Below, piece after piece: positions 18,058 to 28,340 of a DNA stretch of 64,000 bases. The position numbers and the translations under genes are program-made. A model generated the notes under the pieces. The model had not been told where the DNA came from and did no database searches. It saw only the letters and a list, made by a program, of their open reading frames with translations. The DNA is taken from positions 1 to 64,000 of the forward strand of contig MKWE01000027.1 in NCBI GenBank assembly GCA_001899585.1, in the 5' to 3' direction. The DNA is from Rhodospirillales bacterium 70-18. Lineage in GTDB: Bacteria > Pseudomonadota > Alphaproteobacteria > Acetobacterales > Acetobacteraceae. Within the stretch, counting starts at the first letter, position 1, and every line of letters begins with the position of its first letter.

Positions 18058-18338
18058 GCGGACCAGACTGCCGTTGTTGCGCGATCGCACGGCGAGGAGA
18101 TAGGGCACGCGCCGCGTCGTGCATGTGAAGCTTCAATGACTTGGGGGATGTTTTTCCGATCCGCGCGAGATCATGCCGGCGCAACGAAACCGTCATCCGG
18201 CTGACACCTGTCGCTGCGACAAGGAAGGCTTTCCCGCCTCGGCCGGGCGGGTGCGACTCGCCGTATCGCGGCCAGGCCGGCCAAGATGGCGAGGGGGGCA
18301 TTGCGGCCGGGGCGCGGTGCTGATACGGCGGCCCGGTG

Positions 18339-19091
18339 ATGAGACGGCTCCTCCTCCTGCTGCTGGTTTGCGCTCTGGCCCCGGTCTCGGGCGCGCTGGC
18401 GGCGGTCGCGGCGCGCGAGCCGTGCGGGCTGCCGCTGCCCTCCGCCGCCGGCACGCCGGCATTGCCGCATGTGGCCGCCGCGCTGGCGGGCGCACCGGCC
18501 AGCCTGGACGTGCTGGTGGTCGGCTCGGCCACCGTGCTCGGCCCGGCGGGCAACCCGACGGACGCTTTCCCGCAGGCGATGGCCGATGCGCTCAGGACGC
18601 GGGTGCCGGGGCTGGCCGTGTCGCTCGTGGTCCATGGCATCCGTGGCCGGACCGCCGCCGAGATGGTTCCGCTGCTGCGCCAGTCATTGGCGGCGAAGCA
18701 ATTCCAGTTGGTGCTGTGGCAGACCGGCACGGTGGAAGCGGTGCGCCGCCTGCCGCCCGATGGCTTCGCCGCCACGCTGGCGCAGGGCATCCAGGCGGTG
18801 CATGCGGCCGGCGCCGACCTGGTGCTGGTGGACCCGCAATACAGCGAGATGCTGGAGAGCAAGGCCGACCTGCCGCCCTATCGCGCGGCGATCCTGCAGG
18901 CGGTGTCCGGCCCCGGCACGGCGCTGCTCGACCGCTACGACCTGATGCGGGACTGGGCGCGGGCGGGGCTGCTGGACCTGGACCACACGGCGGTCGGCGC
19001 GCGGGCCAAGGTGTCCGAGCGGCTGCACACCTGCCTGGGCGACATGCTCGCCCGCCGCGTGCTGGCCGGGGCGGCGGCGGCCGGGGGTTAG
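18339..19091 (+). CDS. SGNH/GDSL-hydrolase-like secreted protein
   Basis: About 250 residues with an N-terminal signal peptide ([21 protein letters not shown]). The domain starts with [14 protein letters not shown], where the family nucleophile block is GSA instead of GDS, and ends with DLDHTAVGA, which supplies the Asp and His of the SGNH triad (DxxH). The block III asparagine is not obvious ([10 protein letters not shown]). It is therefore a divergent SGNH hydrolase, probably a periplasmic esterase or acetylesterase, but activity is unproven. The first residue could also be the GTG three bases upstream. Confidence 0.72.
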   Translation: MRRLLLLLLVCALAPVSGALAAVAAREPCGLPLPSAAGTPALPHVAAALAGAPASLDVLVVGSATVLGPAGNPTDAFPQAMADALRTRVPGLAVSLVVHGIRGRTAAEMVPLLRQSLAAKQFQLVLWQTGTVEAVRRLPPDGFAATLAQGIQAVHAAGADLVLVDPQYSEMLESKADLPPYRAAILQAVSGPGTALLDRYDLMRDWARAGLLDLDHTAVGARAKVSERLHTCLGDMLARRVLAGAAAAGG

Positions 19092-20758
19092 AACAGCCCT
19101 TCGATCAATCCTTGCGGCGACAGGTGGATCGACTCGGCAGCCGGCACCCGGGGCAGGCCGGGCATGGTCATGATGTCGCCGGCCACCGCCACGACGAAGC
19201 CGGCGCCGGCCGACAGGCGCACGTCGCGCACCGGCAGGACATGGCCTTCCGGCGCGCCCAGCAGGGTGGGGTCGGCGCTGAAGCTGTACTGGGTCTTGGC
19301 GATGCAGACCGGGGCGGCGCCGAAGCCGGCCGCCTCGTAGGCGGCGAGCTTTTTGGCGGCGGCGGCGGGCAGGCTGATGTCGGCGGCGCGGTAGATCTGG
19401 CGCGCCACCGTGCGCAGCTTGTCGGCCAGCCCCATCGCGTCTGGATAGAGCGGGCGGTAGGCGGCGGTGCCGGCGGCGATGCGGGCGCGTACCGCGCGGG
19501 CCAGGCCGACGGCGCCGGCGGCACCGTCGGACCAGTGGGTGCACAGGCACAGCTCGGTATCCAGCGCGGCCATGGCGGCGCGGACCGCTTCGATCTCGGC
19601 GTCGGTGTCGCTGGTGAAGCGGTTGAGCGCCACCACCACCGGCAGGCCGAACTTGCCCATGTTCTCGACGTGGCGGGCGAGGTTCACCACACCGCGATTG
19701 ACCGCCGCGACATCCTCGGCGCCGAGCGCCGACTTGGCCACGCCGCCATGCATCTTCAGCGCCCGGACGGTGGCGACCACCACGGCGCAGGCGGGGGCGA
19801 GGCCGGCGGAGCGGCACTTGATGTCGAGGAATTTCTCGCCGCCCAGGTCGGCGCCGAACCCCGCCTCGGTCACCACCACGTCGCCCAGCTTCAGGGCCAG
19901 CCGCGTCGCCATCACCGAGTTGCAGCCATGGGCGATGTTGGCGAAGGGGCCGCCATGCACCAGCGCCGGCGAGCCGGCCAGGGTTTGCACCAGGTTGGGC
20001 ATCAGCGCGTCGCGCAGCAGCACGGCCATGGCGCCGTCGGCCTTGATGTCGCGCGCGGTGACGAAGCTGCCGTCGCGCCGGCTGCCGACGATCATGCGGC
20101 CGAGCCGGTCCTGCAGGTCGGGCAGGCCGCTGGCCAGGCACAGCACCGCCATCACCTCGCTGGCCACCGTGATGTCGAAGCCGTCCTCGCGGGCCGCGCC
20201 GTTGGCGCCGCCGCCCAGGCCGTTCACGATGCCGCGCAGCGCCCGGTCGTTCATGTCCAGCGCGCGCCGCCAGGTGACGCGCCGTGGGTCGATGCCGGTG
20301 GCGTTGCCCCAGTAGAGATGGTTGTCCACCATCGCCGCCAGCAGGTTGTTGGCCGCGGTGATGGCGTGGAAATCGCCGGTGAAATGGAGGTTGATGTCCT
20401 CCATCGGCCCCACCTGCGCCTGCCCGCCGCCGGTGGCGCCGCCCTTGACGCCGAAGCACGGGCCCAGGCTGGGCTCGCGCAGCGCGATCATGGCGCGGGC
20501 GCCGATGGCGTTCAGCGCGTCGCCCAGGCCGATCGTGGTGGTGGTCTTGCCCTCGCCGGCGGCGGTGGGGCTGATGCCGGTCACCAGCACCAGCGCGCCG
20601 TCCGGCCGCGCCGCGAGGGTGTCGATGAAGTCCATGCCGATCTTGGCCTTGTGGCGGCCGTACGGGACCAGCGCGTCCTCCGGGATGCCGACGCCGGCGG
20701 CGATGTCGGCGATCGGGCGCAGCCGCGCGGCGCGGGCGATCTCAAGGTCGGTGGACAT
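19088..20758 (-). CDS. fhs: Formate--tetrahydrofolate ligase
   Basis: The 556-residue enzyme makes 10-formyl-THF from formate, THF and ATP. Conserved parts are the P-loop [18 protein letters not shown] near residue 68, [18 protein letters not shown] and [20 protein letters not shown]. The length is standard. The start follows an AGGAGA ribosome site. The minus-strand PhnW-like gene ends 18 bp upstream, so the two are probably cotranscribed. Together with folD and the class III alcohol dehydrogenase elsewhere in the window it shows an active one-carbon pool. Confidence 0.97.
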   Translation of the reverse strand: MSTDLEIARAARLRPIADIAAGVGIPEDALVPYGRHKAKIGMDFIDTLAARPDGALVLVTGISPTAAGEGKTTTTIGLGDALNAIGARAMIALREPSLGPCFGVKGGATGGGQAQVGPMEDINLHFTGDFHAITAANNLLAAMVDNHLYWGNATGIDPRRVTWRRALDMNDRALRGIVNGLGGGANGAAREDGFDITVASEVMAVLCLASGLPDLQDRLGRMIVGSRRDGSFVTARDIKADGAMAVLLRDALMPNLVQTLAGSPALVHGGPFANIAHGCNSVMATRLALKLGDVVVTEAGFGADLGGEKFLDIKCRSAGLAPACAVVVATVRALKMHGGVAKSALGAEDVAAVNRGVVNLARHVENMGKFGLPVVVALNRFTSDTDAEIEAVRAAMAALDTELCLCTHWSDGAAGAVGLARAVRARIAAGTAAYRPLYPDAMGLADKLRTVARQIYRAADISLPAAAAKKLAAYEAAGFGAAPVCIAKTQYSFSADPTLLGAPEGHVLPVRDVRLSAGAGFVVAVAGDIMTMPGLPRVPAAESIHLSPQGLIEGLF

Positions 20759-20775
20759 GGGTGTTCTCCTGGCGC

Positions 20776-21903
20776 TCAGGCGGCCTGGCGGGCCGGGCCG
20801 CGATGGCGAACGCCGATCTCGGGCAGTACCTGATCGATCGCCGCGACGAAGCCGCGCATGTCGTCGGGCGTGATGGCGCCGATCAGGCCGACGCGGAAGC
20901 TGGGCTGCGGCGTGTTGTAGAAATTGCTGATCAGGTAGCCGCGCGCCTTCAACGCATCCACGAAGGCCTGCAGGTTCCAGGCCGGGTCGTCGGGCGCGTG
21001 CACGTTCATCACGATCGGCCCCTGCACGGCGCGGGCGAGGCAGGGTTGCAGGCTGAGCGCCACCACGCCGTCGTACAGCGCGTTGCGGTTGGCCATGTAG
21101 CGGGCGAGGCGGGCCGGCTGGCCACCCTCGGCGTCGTAGATGTCCAGCGCCACCTCGAACGCCGCCAGCACCTGGGCGGGCGGGGTGAAGCGGAAGCTGC
21201 CGGGGCCGCTGCGGGCGGTCTGGGCGTAGACATCGGCGAAGTCGAACGACCAGCTGCCGGCGTTGCCCTGGCATTCCAGCAGCCGGTCGATCCGCCCCAC
21301 CGCGAAGCCGAGGCCGGGCATGCCCTCGAAGCATTTGTTGGAGGTGAACACCAGCGCGTCCAGCTCCGGGCGGGCCGACACGTCGAACGGCAGCGCGCCG
21401 AAGGCGGAAACCGCGTCCAGGATCATCCGGCGGCCGGCCGCGTGCACCACCGCGCCGATGGCGGCTGCGTCGTGGATCACCCCGCTGCCGGTCTCGCTGT
21501 AGACCACGCCGACATGCGACAGCGTGGGGTCGGCGGCCAGGGCGGCGGCGACCAGCGCCGGGTCCAGCGGCACCAGCTGGTTCACCGGCAGTTCGACCAC
21601 CACGCGCCCGGCCTCGCGCGCCAGTCGCGCCATGCGGTCGGCATAGGCGCCGAGCATCGGGATCAGGATGCGCCCGCCGGCCGGGATGAAGGTGCGCACC
21701 GCCGCCTCGGTGGCGAAATGGCCGCAGCCTTGCAGCACCAGGCAGACATGGCTGTCGGCGGCCCCACCGGCGTGGGCGCGCACCCGCTCGCGCACCGAGG
21801 CGTACATCGGTCGGAAATCATTGTCCCACGGCGCCAGGTCCTGGGCCATCGCGGCGCGGACCTCGGGGCGGGTGGTGACGGGGCCGGGAATCAGCAGCTT
21901 CAT
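20776..21903 (-). CDS. Class V aminotransferase, 2-aminoethylphosphonate--pyruvate transaminase (PhnW)-like
   Basis: The 375-residue PLP enzyme starts with [17 protein letters not shown], has [17 protein letters not shown], the PLP aspartate in [15 protein letters not shown] and the Schiff-base lysine in [19 protein letters not shown]. This pattern is nearest to PhnW, which converts 2-aminoethylphosphonate and pyruvate to phosphonoacetaldehyde and alanine. It is less like serine-glyoxylate aminotransferase. No other phosphonate gene is nearby, so a different amino donor is possible. Start chosen at the ATG directly before KLLIPGP. Confidence 0.8.
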   Translation of the reverse strand: MKLLIPGPVTTRPEVRAAMAQDLAPWDNDFRPMYASVRERVRAHAGGAADSHVCLVLQGCGHFATEAAVRTFIPAGGRILIPMLGAYADRMARLAREAGRVVVELPVNQLVPLDPALVAAALAADPTLSHVGVVYSETGSGVIHDAAAIGAVVHAAGRRMILDAVSAFGALPFDVSARPELDALVFTSNKCFEGMPGLGFAVGRIDRLLECQGNAGSWSFDFADVYAQTARSGPGSFRFTPPAQVLAAFEVALDIYDAEGGQPARLARYMANRNALYDGVVALSLQPCLARAVQGPIVMNVHAPDDPAWNLQAFVDALKARGYLISNFYNTPQPSFRVGLIGAITPDDMRGFVAAIDQVLPEIGVRHRGPARQAA

Positions 21904-22030
21904 CGTGGGCATCCCATTCTGACATGGCAGGCATCGCATACCGGACGCCCCGAATCCAGTGACGCCGGCCGCCGGATGGACGAGGAAGGGCATGGATCGG
22001 CCCGGCTGGGGGCTGCTATACGGCGGTTGC

Positions 22031-22552
22031 ATGATGATTCCCTCGTTCGTCCCGGACTGGCTGCCGTGGTGGGCCGCGCTGGCGCTGCTGGTGCCGGTGG
22101 TGCTGTACGGGCTCGCATTCCTGGCCATGCCGTTCAGCGTGCTGGGCCTCAAGGGCCGGCTGGAAGCGATCGACGCCCGGCTGGACGAGATCCAGGGCGA
22201 GGTGCGGGCGCTGTCGCTGCGCCTGCCGGAGAGCGCGGCCGGGGTGGGTTTGGCGGAACATGGCCTGTTCGCCGCGGACCGCCCGCCCGTCCGCCCGCCG
22301 ATCCCGCCCGCTTCCCCGTCGCCCGCCTTCCCGCCGTCAAACTCCCCGTTGCCCGCATCCTTGCCGCGCCTGCGCCCGCGGCCGGAGCGGGAGGCGGCGC
22401 CCCCCGACCTTGGCCCCTCCAACCTTGGCCCCTCCGACCTCGGACCCCCCGACCCCCCCGCCGCCCCGGCCCGCCGCCCGCTGCGCGCCGAGCCGAGGCT
22501 GGAGCCGCGCGCCGCCCCGCGCGCCACCCCCCGGCTGGACTGGCCGCGTTAG
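22031..22552 (+). CDS. Small membrane protein with proline-rich tail (hypothetical)
   Basis: I do not recognise this 173-residue protein. One strong membrane helix near the N-terminus (WWAALALLVPVVLYGLAFLA) is followed by a short helical segment (RLEAIDARLDEIQGEVRALSLRL) that could form a coiled coil. A long proline-, serine- and arginine-rich tail follows and contains a short DLGPSNLGPSDLGPPD repeat. The first 75 residues look conserved; the tail is low complexity and may vary between strains. It precedes the amidase and NAD kinase genes on the same strand. Confidence 0.55.
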   Translation: MMIPSFVPDWLPWWAALALLVPVVLYGLAFLAMPFSVLGLKGRLEAIDARLDEIQGEVRALSLRLPESAAGVGLAEHGLFAADRPPVRPPIPPASPSPAFPPSNSPLPASLPRLRPRPEREAAPPDLGPSNLGPSDLGPPDPPAAPARRPLRAEPRLEPRAAPRATPRLDWPR

Positions 22553-22620
22553 CTGGCCAGGAGGGGGCCGAGCGGCTAGTCTGCCGCACCGCCCGCCCCA
22601 TGGCAGCAGGAGAGACGCCC

Positions 22621-23460
22621 ATGCGTGTCAGCGTCGTGCAGATGAATTCCGGCTCGGACAAATCCGAGAACATCGCCCAGGCCCGCCGGCTGATCGAAGC
22701 GGCGGTGAGCGCCGACAACCCGCACATCGTCAGCCTGCCCGAGGTGTGGAGCTGCATCGGCGGCGACCGCGCCAACAAGTTCGCCCAGGCCGAAGCCCTG
22801 CCGCCGCCCGGCAGCAACGCCCCCGGCGGCCCGGCCTACGAATTCCTGCGTAACACCGCGCGCGAGAAGAACATCCACGTCCATGGCGGCTCGATCGGCG
22901 AGACCGATGGTGGCGAGAAGCTGTTCAACACCACCGTAGTGTTCAACCCGCAGGGCCAGGAGATCGCCCGCTACCGCAAGATCCATCTGTTCGACATCCT
23001 CACCCCGGACGGCCAGACCTACGGCGAAAGCCGCGCCTTCGGCTCCGGCGCCGAGATCGTCACCTACGAGGCGGATGGCGTGAAGGTCGGCTGCGCCATC
23101 TGCTACGACCTGCGCTTCCCCGAGCTGTTCCTCGCCCTGCGCCGGGCCGGGGCGGAGCTGATCTTCCTGCCCTCCGCCTTCACCTTGCAGACCGGCAAGG
23201 ACCATTGGGAGACGCTGATCCGCGCCCGCGCCATCGAGACGCAGTGCTGGATCGCCGCTCCGGCCATGTGGGGCCGCCATCTGGAGGGCAACGGCGAGGC
23301 GCGGCACACTTACGGCCATTCGCTGGTGGCCGATCCGTGGGGGCATGTGGTCGCCAAGGTGTCGGACGGGCCGGGCTGGGCCACCGCGCGCATCGACCAG
23401 GCGCTGACCGCGCGGGTGCGGCGCGACATGCCGGTGCTGGACCACCGGAAGCTGGCTTGA
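22621..23460 (+). CDS. Carbon-nitrogen hydrolase family protein (Nit2/omega-amidase-like)
   Basis: The 279-residue nitrilase-superfamily enzyme has the catalytic triad E41 (SLPEVWS), K120 (YRKIHLF) and C161 ([12 protein letters not shown]). This sequence style matches the Nit1/Nit2 branch, which removes amide groups from deaminated glutathione or alpha-ketoglutaramate as metabolite repair. Length is typical. A GGAGAG site lies nine bases upstream of the ATG. nadK follows directly and may start close to or within its stop codon. Confidence 0.93.
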   Translation: MRVSVVQMNSGSDKSENIAQARRLIEAAVSADNPHIVSLPEVWSCIGGDRANKFAQAEALPPPGSNAPGGPAYEFLRNTAREKNIHVHGGSIGETDGGEKLFNTTVVFNPQGQEIARYRKIHLFDILTPDGQTYGESRAFGSGAEIVTYEADGVKVGCAICYDLRFPELFLALRRAGAELIFLPSAFTLQTGKDHWETLIRARAIETQCWIAAPAMWGRHLEGNGEARHTYGHSLVADPWGHVVAKVSDGPGWATARIDQALTARVRRDMPVLDHRKLA

Positions 23461-23486
23461 CCGGCGAAAGCCCGGCCGCCGTCGTG

Positions 23487-24284
23487 ATGGCGGCCGAATC
23501 CGGCGCGCTGCGCGGCATCGCGGCCGGCCAGATCGCCTTCCTGGCGGCGCCCACGCAGCTTGCCCGCGACAGCCTGGAGCGGCTGGTGGCGCGCTACGGC
23601 GATTGCGCCGTGGAGCAGGCGCGGGTGATCGTGCCGCTGGGCGGCGACGGCTTCATGCTGGAAACGCTGCATCGCTTTCTCGGCCGCGACGTGCCGGTGT
23701 ACGGCATGAATTGCGGCTCGGTCGGCTTCCTGATGAACGCCTTCGCCGAGGACGGCCTGCCGGCGCGACTGGCCAGCGCCCAGGCGGTGCAGCTGCATCC
23801 GCTGCGCATGACCGCCATCACCACCGCCGGCGCGGTGCACGAGGCGCTGGCGCTGAACGAGGTGTCGCTGCTGCGCGAACTGCGCCAGGCGGCCAAGATC
23901 CGCATCACCGTGGACGGGCGGGTGCGGGTGGAGGAGCTGATCTGCGACGGCGTGCTGGTGTCCACCCCCGCCGGCTCCACCGCCTATAACCTTTCGGCGC
24001 ATGGGCCGATCGTGCCGCTGTCGGCCAACCTGCTGCCGCTGACGCCGATCAGCGCCTTCCGCCCGCGGCGCTGGCGCGGCGCGCTGCTGCCCAGCGCCGC
24101 CGAGGTGCTGTTCGAGGTGCTGGAGGGCGACAAGCGCCCGGTCGCCGCGGTGGCCGACTCGACGGAGGTGCGCGACGTGATGTCGGTGGCCGTGCAGGAA
24201 GACCGCAGCATCGCCGCCACCGTGCTGTTCGACCCCGGCCAGGGCCTGTCCGAGCGCAACATCGCCGAGCAGTTCACGGTCTGA
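23487..24284 (+). CDS. nadK: NAD kinase
   Basis: About 265 residues with the NAD kinase core: [20 protein letters not shown] (GGDG near residue 50), [22 protein letters not shown] and [22 protein letters not shown]. The enzyme makes NADP from NAD and ATP. The start is not certain: an ATG at 23487, a GTG at 23484 or a TTG overlapping the amidase stop are all open. It is followed by a 15-bp inverted repeat that may end the transcript before the flagellar operon. Confidence 0.95.
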   Translation: MAAESGALRGIAAGQIAFLAAPTQLARDSLERLVARYGDCAVEQARVIVPLGGDGFMLETLHRFLGRDVPVYGMNCGSVGFLMNAFAEDGLPARLASAQAVQLHPLRMTAITTAGAVHEALALNEVSLLRELRQAAKIRITVDGRVRVEELICDGVLVSTPAGSTAYNLSAHGPIVPLSANLLPLTPISAFRPRRWRGALLPSAAEVLFEVLEGDKRPVAAVADSTEVRDVMSVAVQEDRSIAATVLFDPGQGLSERNIAEQFTV

Positions 24285-24323
24285 CGCCTACCCGCTTGCC
24301 CCGATCGGCCTTTCATTTGGAGA

Positions 24324-24375
24324 CGGGGAGGCGGGGAGCAGAATCGCCCCTCCTAATCTTCTCCCCGCCTCCCCG
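24324..24375. terminator. 15-bp perfect inverted repeat between nadK and fliF
   Basis: CGGGGAGGCGGGGAG at 24324-24338 is perfectly complementary to 24361-24375, separated by 22 bases. It lies 40 bases after the nadK stop. No T-run follows, so it may be a terminator relying on stem strength, or an intergenic repeat element. Confidence 0.55.
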
Positions 24376-24459
24376 CCTCCATGTGGATCTGCTTCTGGGC
24401 CTGCTTCCCTGGCGAACCCGCATGACCCCGTCCCCAACCGGGCAGAAACTGCCGGGCCC

Positions 24460-24474
24460 TTAACCCCGCGGTAA
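24460..24474. promoter_or_regulatory. CtrA-like box upstream of the fliF operon
   Basis: TTAA, seven bases, then GTAA: one mismatch from the CtrA consensus TTAA-N7-TTAA. It lies about 125-135 bp before the fliF ATG. In Caulobacter the equivalent fliF promoter is a CtrA-activated, FlbD-repressed class II promoter. A small palindrome (GGCAG-AAA-CTGCC, 24441-24453) lies just upstream and a second hairpin (CCGGGCA-GGA-TGCCCGG, 24496-24512) downstream. The rest of this 312-bp gene-free stretch shows nothing else I can identify. Confidence 0.55.
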
Positions 24475-24596
24475 GCGCGCGACGCCACTCTGCGCCCGGG
24501 CAGGATGCCCGGCAGCCAGGGATGATCGCGGATGACCGCGTGCCGAACGGACCGCTTCACGCCACACGCCACGGCCCGCCCCGGCGGGACCGCCCG

Positions 24597-26276
24597 ATGA
24601 GCGCCGTGCTGGAGGGGCTGAAGGCCCTCGGCGCCGCCCGGCTGGTGGCGATGGCCGGGGTGGCGGTGGGCATGCTGGCGCTGCTCGGCCTGCTGGCGCT
24701 GCGTGGCGGCAACGAGCGGATGGGGCTGCTCTATGCCGATCTCGACCCCCGCGAGGCCGGCCAGATCGTCAACCGGCTGGACAGCGAGCACGTGCCCAAC
24801 CAGGTGGGCGGCGGCGGCACCCAGGTGATGGTGCCGGCCGACCAGGTGCCGCGCCTGCGGGCGCTGCTGGCGCGCGACGGCCTGCCCTCCGGCGGGTCGA
24901 TCGGCTACGAGCTGCTCGACAAAAGCGGCGGCCTGACCACCAGCGAGTTCCAGCAGAAGATCGCCGAGACGCGGGCGCTGGAGGGCGAGCTGGTGCGCAG
25001 CATCCGCGTCATCAGCGGGGTGCGCGCGGCGCGGGTGCATCTGGTGCTGCCGCGCCGCGAGCCGTTCGCGCGCGACCGGCAGGAGGCGCAGGCCTCGGTG
25101 CTCATCACCACCGCTGGCCAGATGGACCGCGAGAGCGTGCAGGCGATCCTCAACCTGGTGGCCGGCGCGGTGCCCGGGTTGCGGCCGCAGAACGTCTCGG
25201 TGATCGACAACAAGGGCAACGTGCTGGCCCGCGCCGGCGAGCCGGCCGGCCCGGCGGCGGCGGCGCAGAGCACCGAGGAGATCCGCCGCGGCACCGAGAT
25301 GCGGCTGGCGCGCGCGGTGGAGGAGATGCTGCAGCGCAGCCTCGGCCCCGGCCATGTGCGCGCCGAGGCGTCGGTAGAGATGAATTTCGACCGGGTGCAG
25401 GAAACCCAGGAAAGCTACAACCCGGACGGCCAGGTGGTGCGCAGCTCGCAGACCGTGACCGACAACAACAAGACCACCGAGAAGAGCAACACGGTGTCGG
25501 TGCAGAACAACCTGCCCAACGCCAATGCCGACACCCCCGGCGCCGGCTCGCAGGAGCAGCGCCAGGAGGAGACCACCAACTACGAGATCAGCAAGACGGT
25601 GCGCACGCTGGTGCGCGAGCAGCCGCAGATACAGCGCATCAGCCTCGCCGTGATGGTGGATGGCACCGAGGTGAAGGGCGCCGACGGCAAGCTGGTCTGG
25701 CAGCCCCGCCCGGCCGAGGAGCTGGCGCGCATCGCGCAGCTGGTGCGCAGCGCGGTCGGCTACGACGCCAAGCGCGGCGACAAGGTGGATGTGGTGAGCA
25801 TGCGCTTCGCCGGCGACCAGGATGTGGCGCCGCCGCCGCCGCCGGGCCTGTTCGGCGTGTCGTTCGACAAGGCCGACCTGATGCACCTGGCGCAGAACGC
25901 GCTGCTCGGGCTGGTCGGCATGGTGGCGCTGCTGTTCGTGTTCCGCCCGATGGTCCACCGGCTGACCGCGCTGGCGCCGGCGGCCCTGCCCGGCGGCGGC
26001 GGCCCGGTCGCGGCGCTGGGGGGCTATGCCGGCGGCGGGCGGGGCGAGGGCGTGCCGATGCTGGCCGGCCCCGGCGGGAGCGGCGGCGGGCCGCCGCTGC
26101 TGGCCGGCCCCGACGGGCAGGCCGCCTTCAGCGAGGAGGAGGACCTGGTGAACGTCGGCAACATCGAGGGCCAGCTGCGCGCCTCCTCCATCCGCCGGCT
26201 GGTCGAGCTGGTGGACAAGCACCCCGAGGAAAGCCTGTCGATCGTACGTGCCTGGATGCAGGAAGGAACCACCTGA
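24597..26276 (+). CDS. fliF: Flagellar M-ring protein FliF
   Basis: The 559-residue protein builds the MS ring in the inner membrane. It has a first helix near residues 14-35, ring-building domains including [19 protein letters not shown] and [18 protein letters not shown], a long charged/asparagine-rich loop, a second helix near 440 ([14 protein letters not shown]), and the C-terminal FliG-binding segment ([20 protein letters not shown]). The ATG opening MSAVLEGLK is preferred over an upstream in-frame ATG. It is the first gene of an eight-gene operon and its stop overlaps the fliG start. Confidence 0.97.
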   Translation: MSAVLEGLKALGAARLVAMAGVAVGMLALLGLLALRGGNERMGLLYADLDPREAGQIVNRLDSEHVPNQVGGGGTQVMVPADQVPRLRALLARDGLPSGGSIGYELLDKSGGLTTSEFQQKIAETRALEGELVRSIRVISGVRAARVHLVLPRREPFARDRQEAQASVLITTAGQMDRESVQAILNLVAGAVPGLRPQNVSVIDNKGNVLARAGEPAGPAAAAQSTEEIRRGTEMRLARAVEEMLQRSLGPGHVRAEASVEMNFDRVQETQESYNPDGQVVRSSQTVTDNNKTTEKSNTVSVQNNLPNANADTPGAGSQEQRQEETTNYEISKTVRTLVREQPQIQRISLAVMVDGTEVKGADGKLVWQPRPAEELARIAQLVRSAVGYDAKRGDKVDVVSMRFAGDQDVAPPPPPGLFGVSFDKADLMHLAQNALLGLVGMVALLFVFRPMVHRLTALAPAALPGGGGPVAALGGYAGGGRGEGVPMLAGPGGSGGGPPLLAGPDGQAAFSEEEDLVNVGNIEGQLRASSIRRLVELVDKHPEESLSIVRAWMQEGTT

Positions 26277-27289
26277 TGGCCCGTGCCGAGGACTACCGCA
26301 CCCTGAACGGGCCGCAGAAGGCCGCGGTGCTGATGCTGGCGCTGGGCGAGGACCAGTGCGCCCGCCTGTTCAGCATGATGCACGAGGACGAGATCAAGGA
26401 GATCTCCGGCGCCATGGCCCAGCTCGGCGCCGTGCGCTCGGACGTGGTGGAGCGGCTGTGCGTGGACTTCGCCGAGCAGATCGGCGGCTCCGGCAACCTG
26501 GTCGGCAGCTTCGAGAACACCGAGCGGCTGCTGCTCAAGACCCTGCCGCGCGACCGGGTGGCGCAGATCATGGAGGAGATCCGCGGCCCCGCCGGGCGCA
26601 CCATGTGGGACAAGCTGGGCAACGTGCACGAGGCGGTGCTGGCCAACTACCTGAAGAACGAATACCCGCAGACCGTTGCCGTGGTGCTCTCCAAGGTGCG
26701 CGCCGAGCATGCCGCGCGCGTGCTGGCGATGCTGCCGGACAGCTTTGCCATGGAAGTGGTGATGCGCATGCTGCGCATGGAAAGCGTCCAGAAGGACGTG
26801 CTGGACGGTGTGGAGAAGACCCTGCGCGCCGAGTTCATGTCCAACCTCGCCCGCAGCACGCGGCGCGACGCGCACGAGATGATGGCCGAGATCTTCAACA
26901 ACCTCGACCGCCAGGCGGAGGCGCGCTTCATCGCCGCCCTGGAGGAACGCAACCGCGAGGCGGCGGAGCGGATCAAGGCGCTGATGTTCACCTTCGACGA
27001 TCTGCAGCGGCTGACGCCGATGGCGGTGCAGGCGCTGCTGCGGGTGGTGGAGAAGGACAAGCTGCCGCTGGCGCTGAAGGGCGCCTCGGAGAAGCTGCGC
27101 GACCTGTTCTTCAGCAACCTCTCCGAACGCGCCGGCAAGATGCTGCGCGAGGAGATCGAGAGCCTCGGCCCGGTGAAGCTGCGCGAGGTGGACGAGGCGC
27201 AGGCCGGCATCGTGTCGCTGGCCAAGGAGATGGCGGCCCAGGGCCAGATCGAGATCGGCGAGAGCAAGGACGAGGAGCTGGTGTACTAG
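26276..27289 (+). CDS. fliG: Flagellar motor switch protein FliG
   Basis: The 337-residue rotor protein contains [17 protein letters not shown] at the N-terminus, the [13 protein letters not shown] (EHPQ-type) motif near residue 125 and the C-terminal torque helix region with [19 protein letters not shown] and [20 protein letters not shown]. These contact FliF, FliM and the stator. Length is standard. The start codon overlaps the fliF stop (ATGA). Confidence 0.98.
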   Translation: MARAEDYRTLNGPQKAAVLMLALGEDQCARLFSMMHEDEIKEISGAMAQLGAVRSDVVERLCVDFAEQIGGSGNLVGSFENTERLLLKTLPRDRVAQIMEEIRGPAGRTMWDKLGNVHEAVLANYLKNEYPQTVAVVLSKVRAEHAARVLAMLPDSFAMEVVMRMLRMESVQKDVLDGVEKTLRAEFMSNLARSTRRDAHEMMAEIFNNLDRQAEARFIAALEERNREAAERIKALMFTFDDLQRLTPMAVQALLRVVEKDKLPLALKGASEKLRDLFFSNLSERAGKMLREEIESLGPVKLREVDEAQAGIVSLAKEMAAQGQIEIGESKDEELVY

Positions 27290-27292
27290 GCC

Positions 27293-27973
27293 ATGACCGC
27301 CGCCCCCCATACTCAGACCCGCGCCCGTCCCCGCCAGGGCCTGTTCGCCGAGGATTTCGACGCCCCCGCCGGCGTCACGCTGCTGGACGCCCAGGACGAC
27401 CCCGAGGTGATCGCGTCGCGCTTCCCCGCCGAGGCGGTGGAGGCGGCGCGCGAGGATGGCTATGCCGAGGGCTTCCGCAGCGGCCTGTCGCAGGCGACCC
27501 AGGACCGGGCCGAGATCGCCCGCCAGTTGCTCGCCGCCATCGCCGAGCGCCTGGCCGCCGCCGAGGCGCAGGCCCGCCAGGCCGCCGAGGCGTCGGCGGA
27601 GGCGGTGGCGGGGCTGCTGATGGCCTCGCTGGGCGCGCTGTTCCCGGCCCTGTGCGCGCGCCATGGCGGCGGCGAGGTGGCGGCCCTGGCCCGCGCGGTG
27701 CTGCCGGCGCTGGACAGCGAGCCGCGCATCACCATCCGCGTCAGCCCGCATGTGACGACCGAGCTGGCGGCGGAGCTGGACCGGCTGGACCCCGAATTGC
27801 GCGCCCGCATCGTGCTGGTGCCCACCGACGCGGTGCCGCCGGGCGACGTGCGCATCGCCTGGCAGGACGGCATCGCCCGGCGCGACGGCGCGGCCCTGTG
27901 GGCGCAGGTGGCCGATACGCTGAGCCAGTACGGCCTCGACGCGCCGTCGCTGGCCGCCGCACCGGCGCAATGA
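27293..27973 (+). CDS. fliH: Flagellar assembly protein FliH (FlbE-like)
   Basis: The 226-residue protein lies between fliG and fliN, the position of fliH/flbE in Caulobacter. It has an N-terminal FAEDFDAP segment, an alanine-rich central helix with GYAEGFRSGLSQATQ glycine-spaced repeats, and a C-terminal domain with ITIRVSPHVTTELAAELD and PPGDVRIAWQDG, resembling the FliH/SctL stalk of the export ATPase. It should regulate FliI, which is encoded 10 kb away. The ATG lies four bases after the fliG stop. Confidence 0.88.
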   Translation: MTAAPHTQTRARPRQGLFAEDFDAPAGVTLLDAQDDPEVIASRFPAEAVEAAREDGYAEGFRSGLSQATQDRAEIARQLLAAIAERLAAAEAQARQAAEASAEAVAGLLMASLGALFPALCARHGGGEVAALARAVLPALDSEPRITIRVSPHVTTELAAELDRLDPELRARIVLVPTDAVPPGDVRIAWQDGIARRDGAALWAQVADTLSQYGLDAPSLAAAPAQ

Positions 27974-28003
27974 GACCGACTGGGAAACCGACTGGGGGAC
28001 GCG

Positions 28004-28330
28004 ATGCCTGAAGACATGGAACTGACCGAACTGGCCGAACCGGCCGCGGCCGGCATCGACACCAGCGGCCCGCGCAGCGCGCGCGACCTGGAGGCGGTCT
28101 ACGACATCCCCGTCACCGTGAGCGCGGTGCTGGGCAAGGCCACGATGCAGGTGGCGCAGCTGCTCAAGCTGGGCCGCGGCGCGGTGGTGGAGCTGGACCG
28201 CAAGCTGGGCGAGGCGATCGACATCTACGTCAACAACCGCCTGGTGGCGCGCGGCGAGGTGGTGATGGTGGACGACAACCGCCTGGGGGTCACCATGACG
28301 GAAATCGTCAAGGCCGACCGTTCGGTGTGA
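28004..28330 (+). CDS. fliN: Flagellar motor switch protein FliN
   Basis: The 108-residue C-ring protein has the SpoA/FliN domain: VYDIPVTVSAVLGKATMQVAQLL, then GRGAVVELDRKLGEAIDIYVNN and GEVVMVDDNRLGVTMTEI. It forms the lower C-ring with FliM; no fliM is present in this window. It sits between fliH and flbD in the operon. Confidence 0.97.
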   Translation: MPEDMELTELAEPAAAGIDTSGPRSARDLEAVYDIPVTVSAVLGKATMQVAQLLKLGRGAVVELDRKLGEAIDIYVNNRLVARGEVVMVDDNRLGVTMTEIVKADRSV

Positions 28331-28340
28331 GGAGCCGGCC

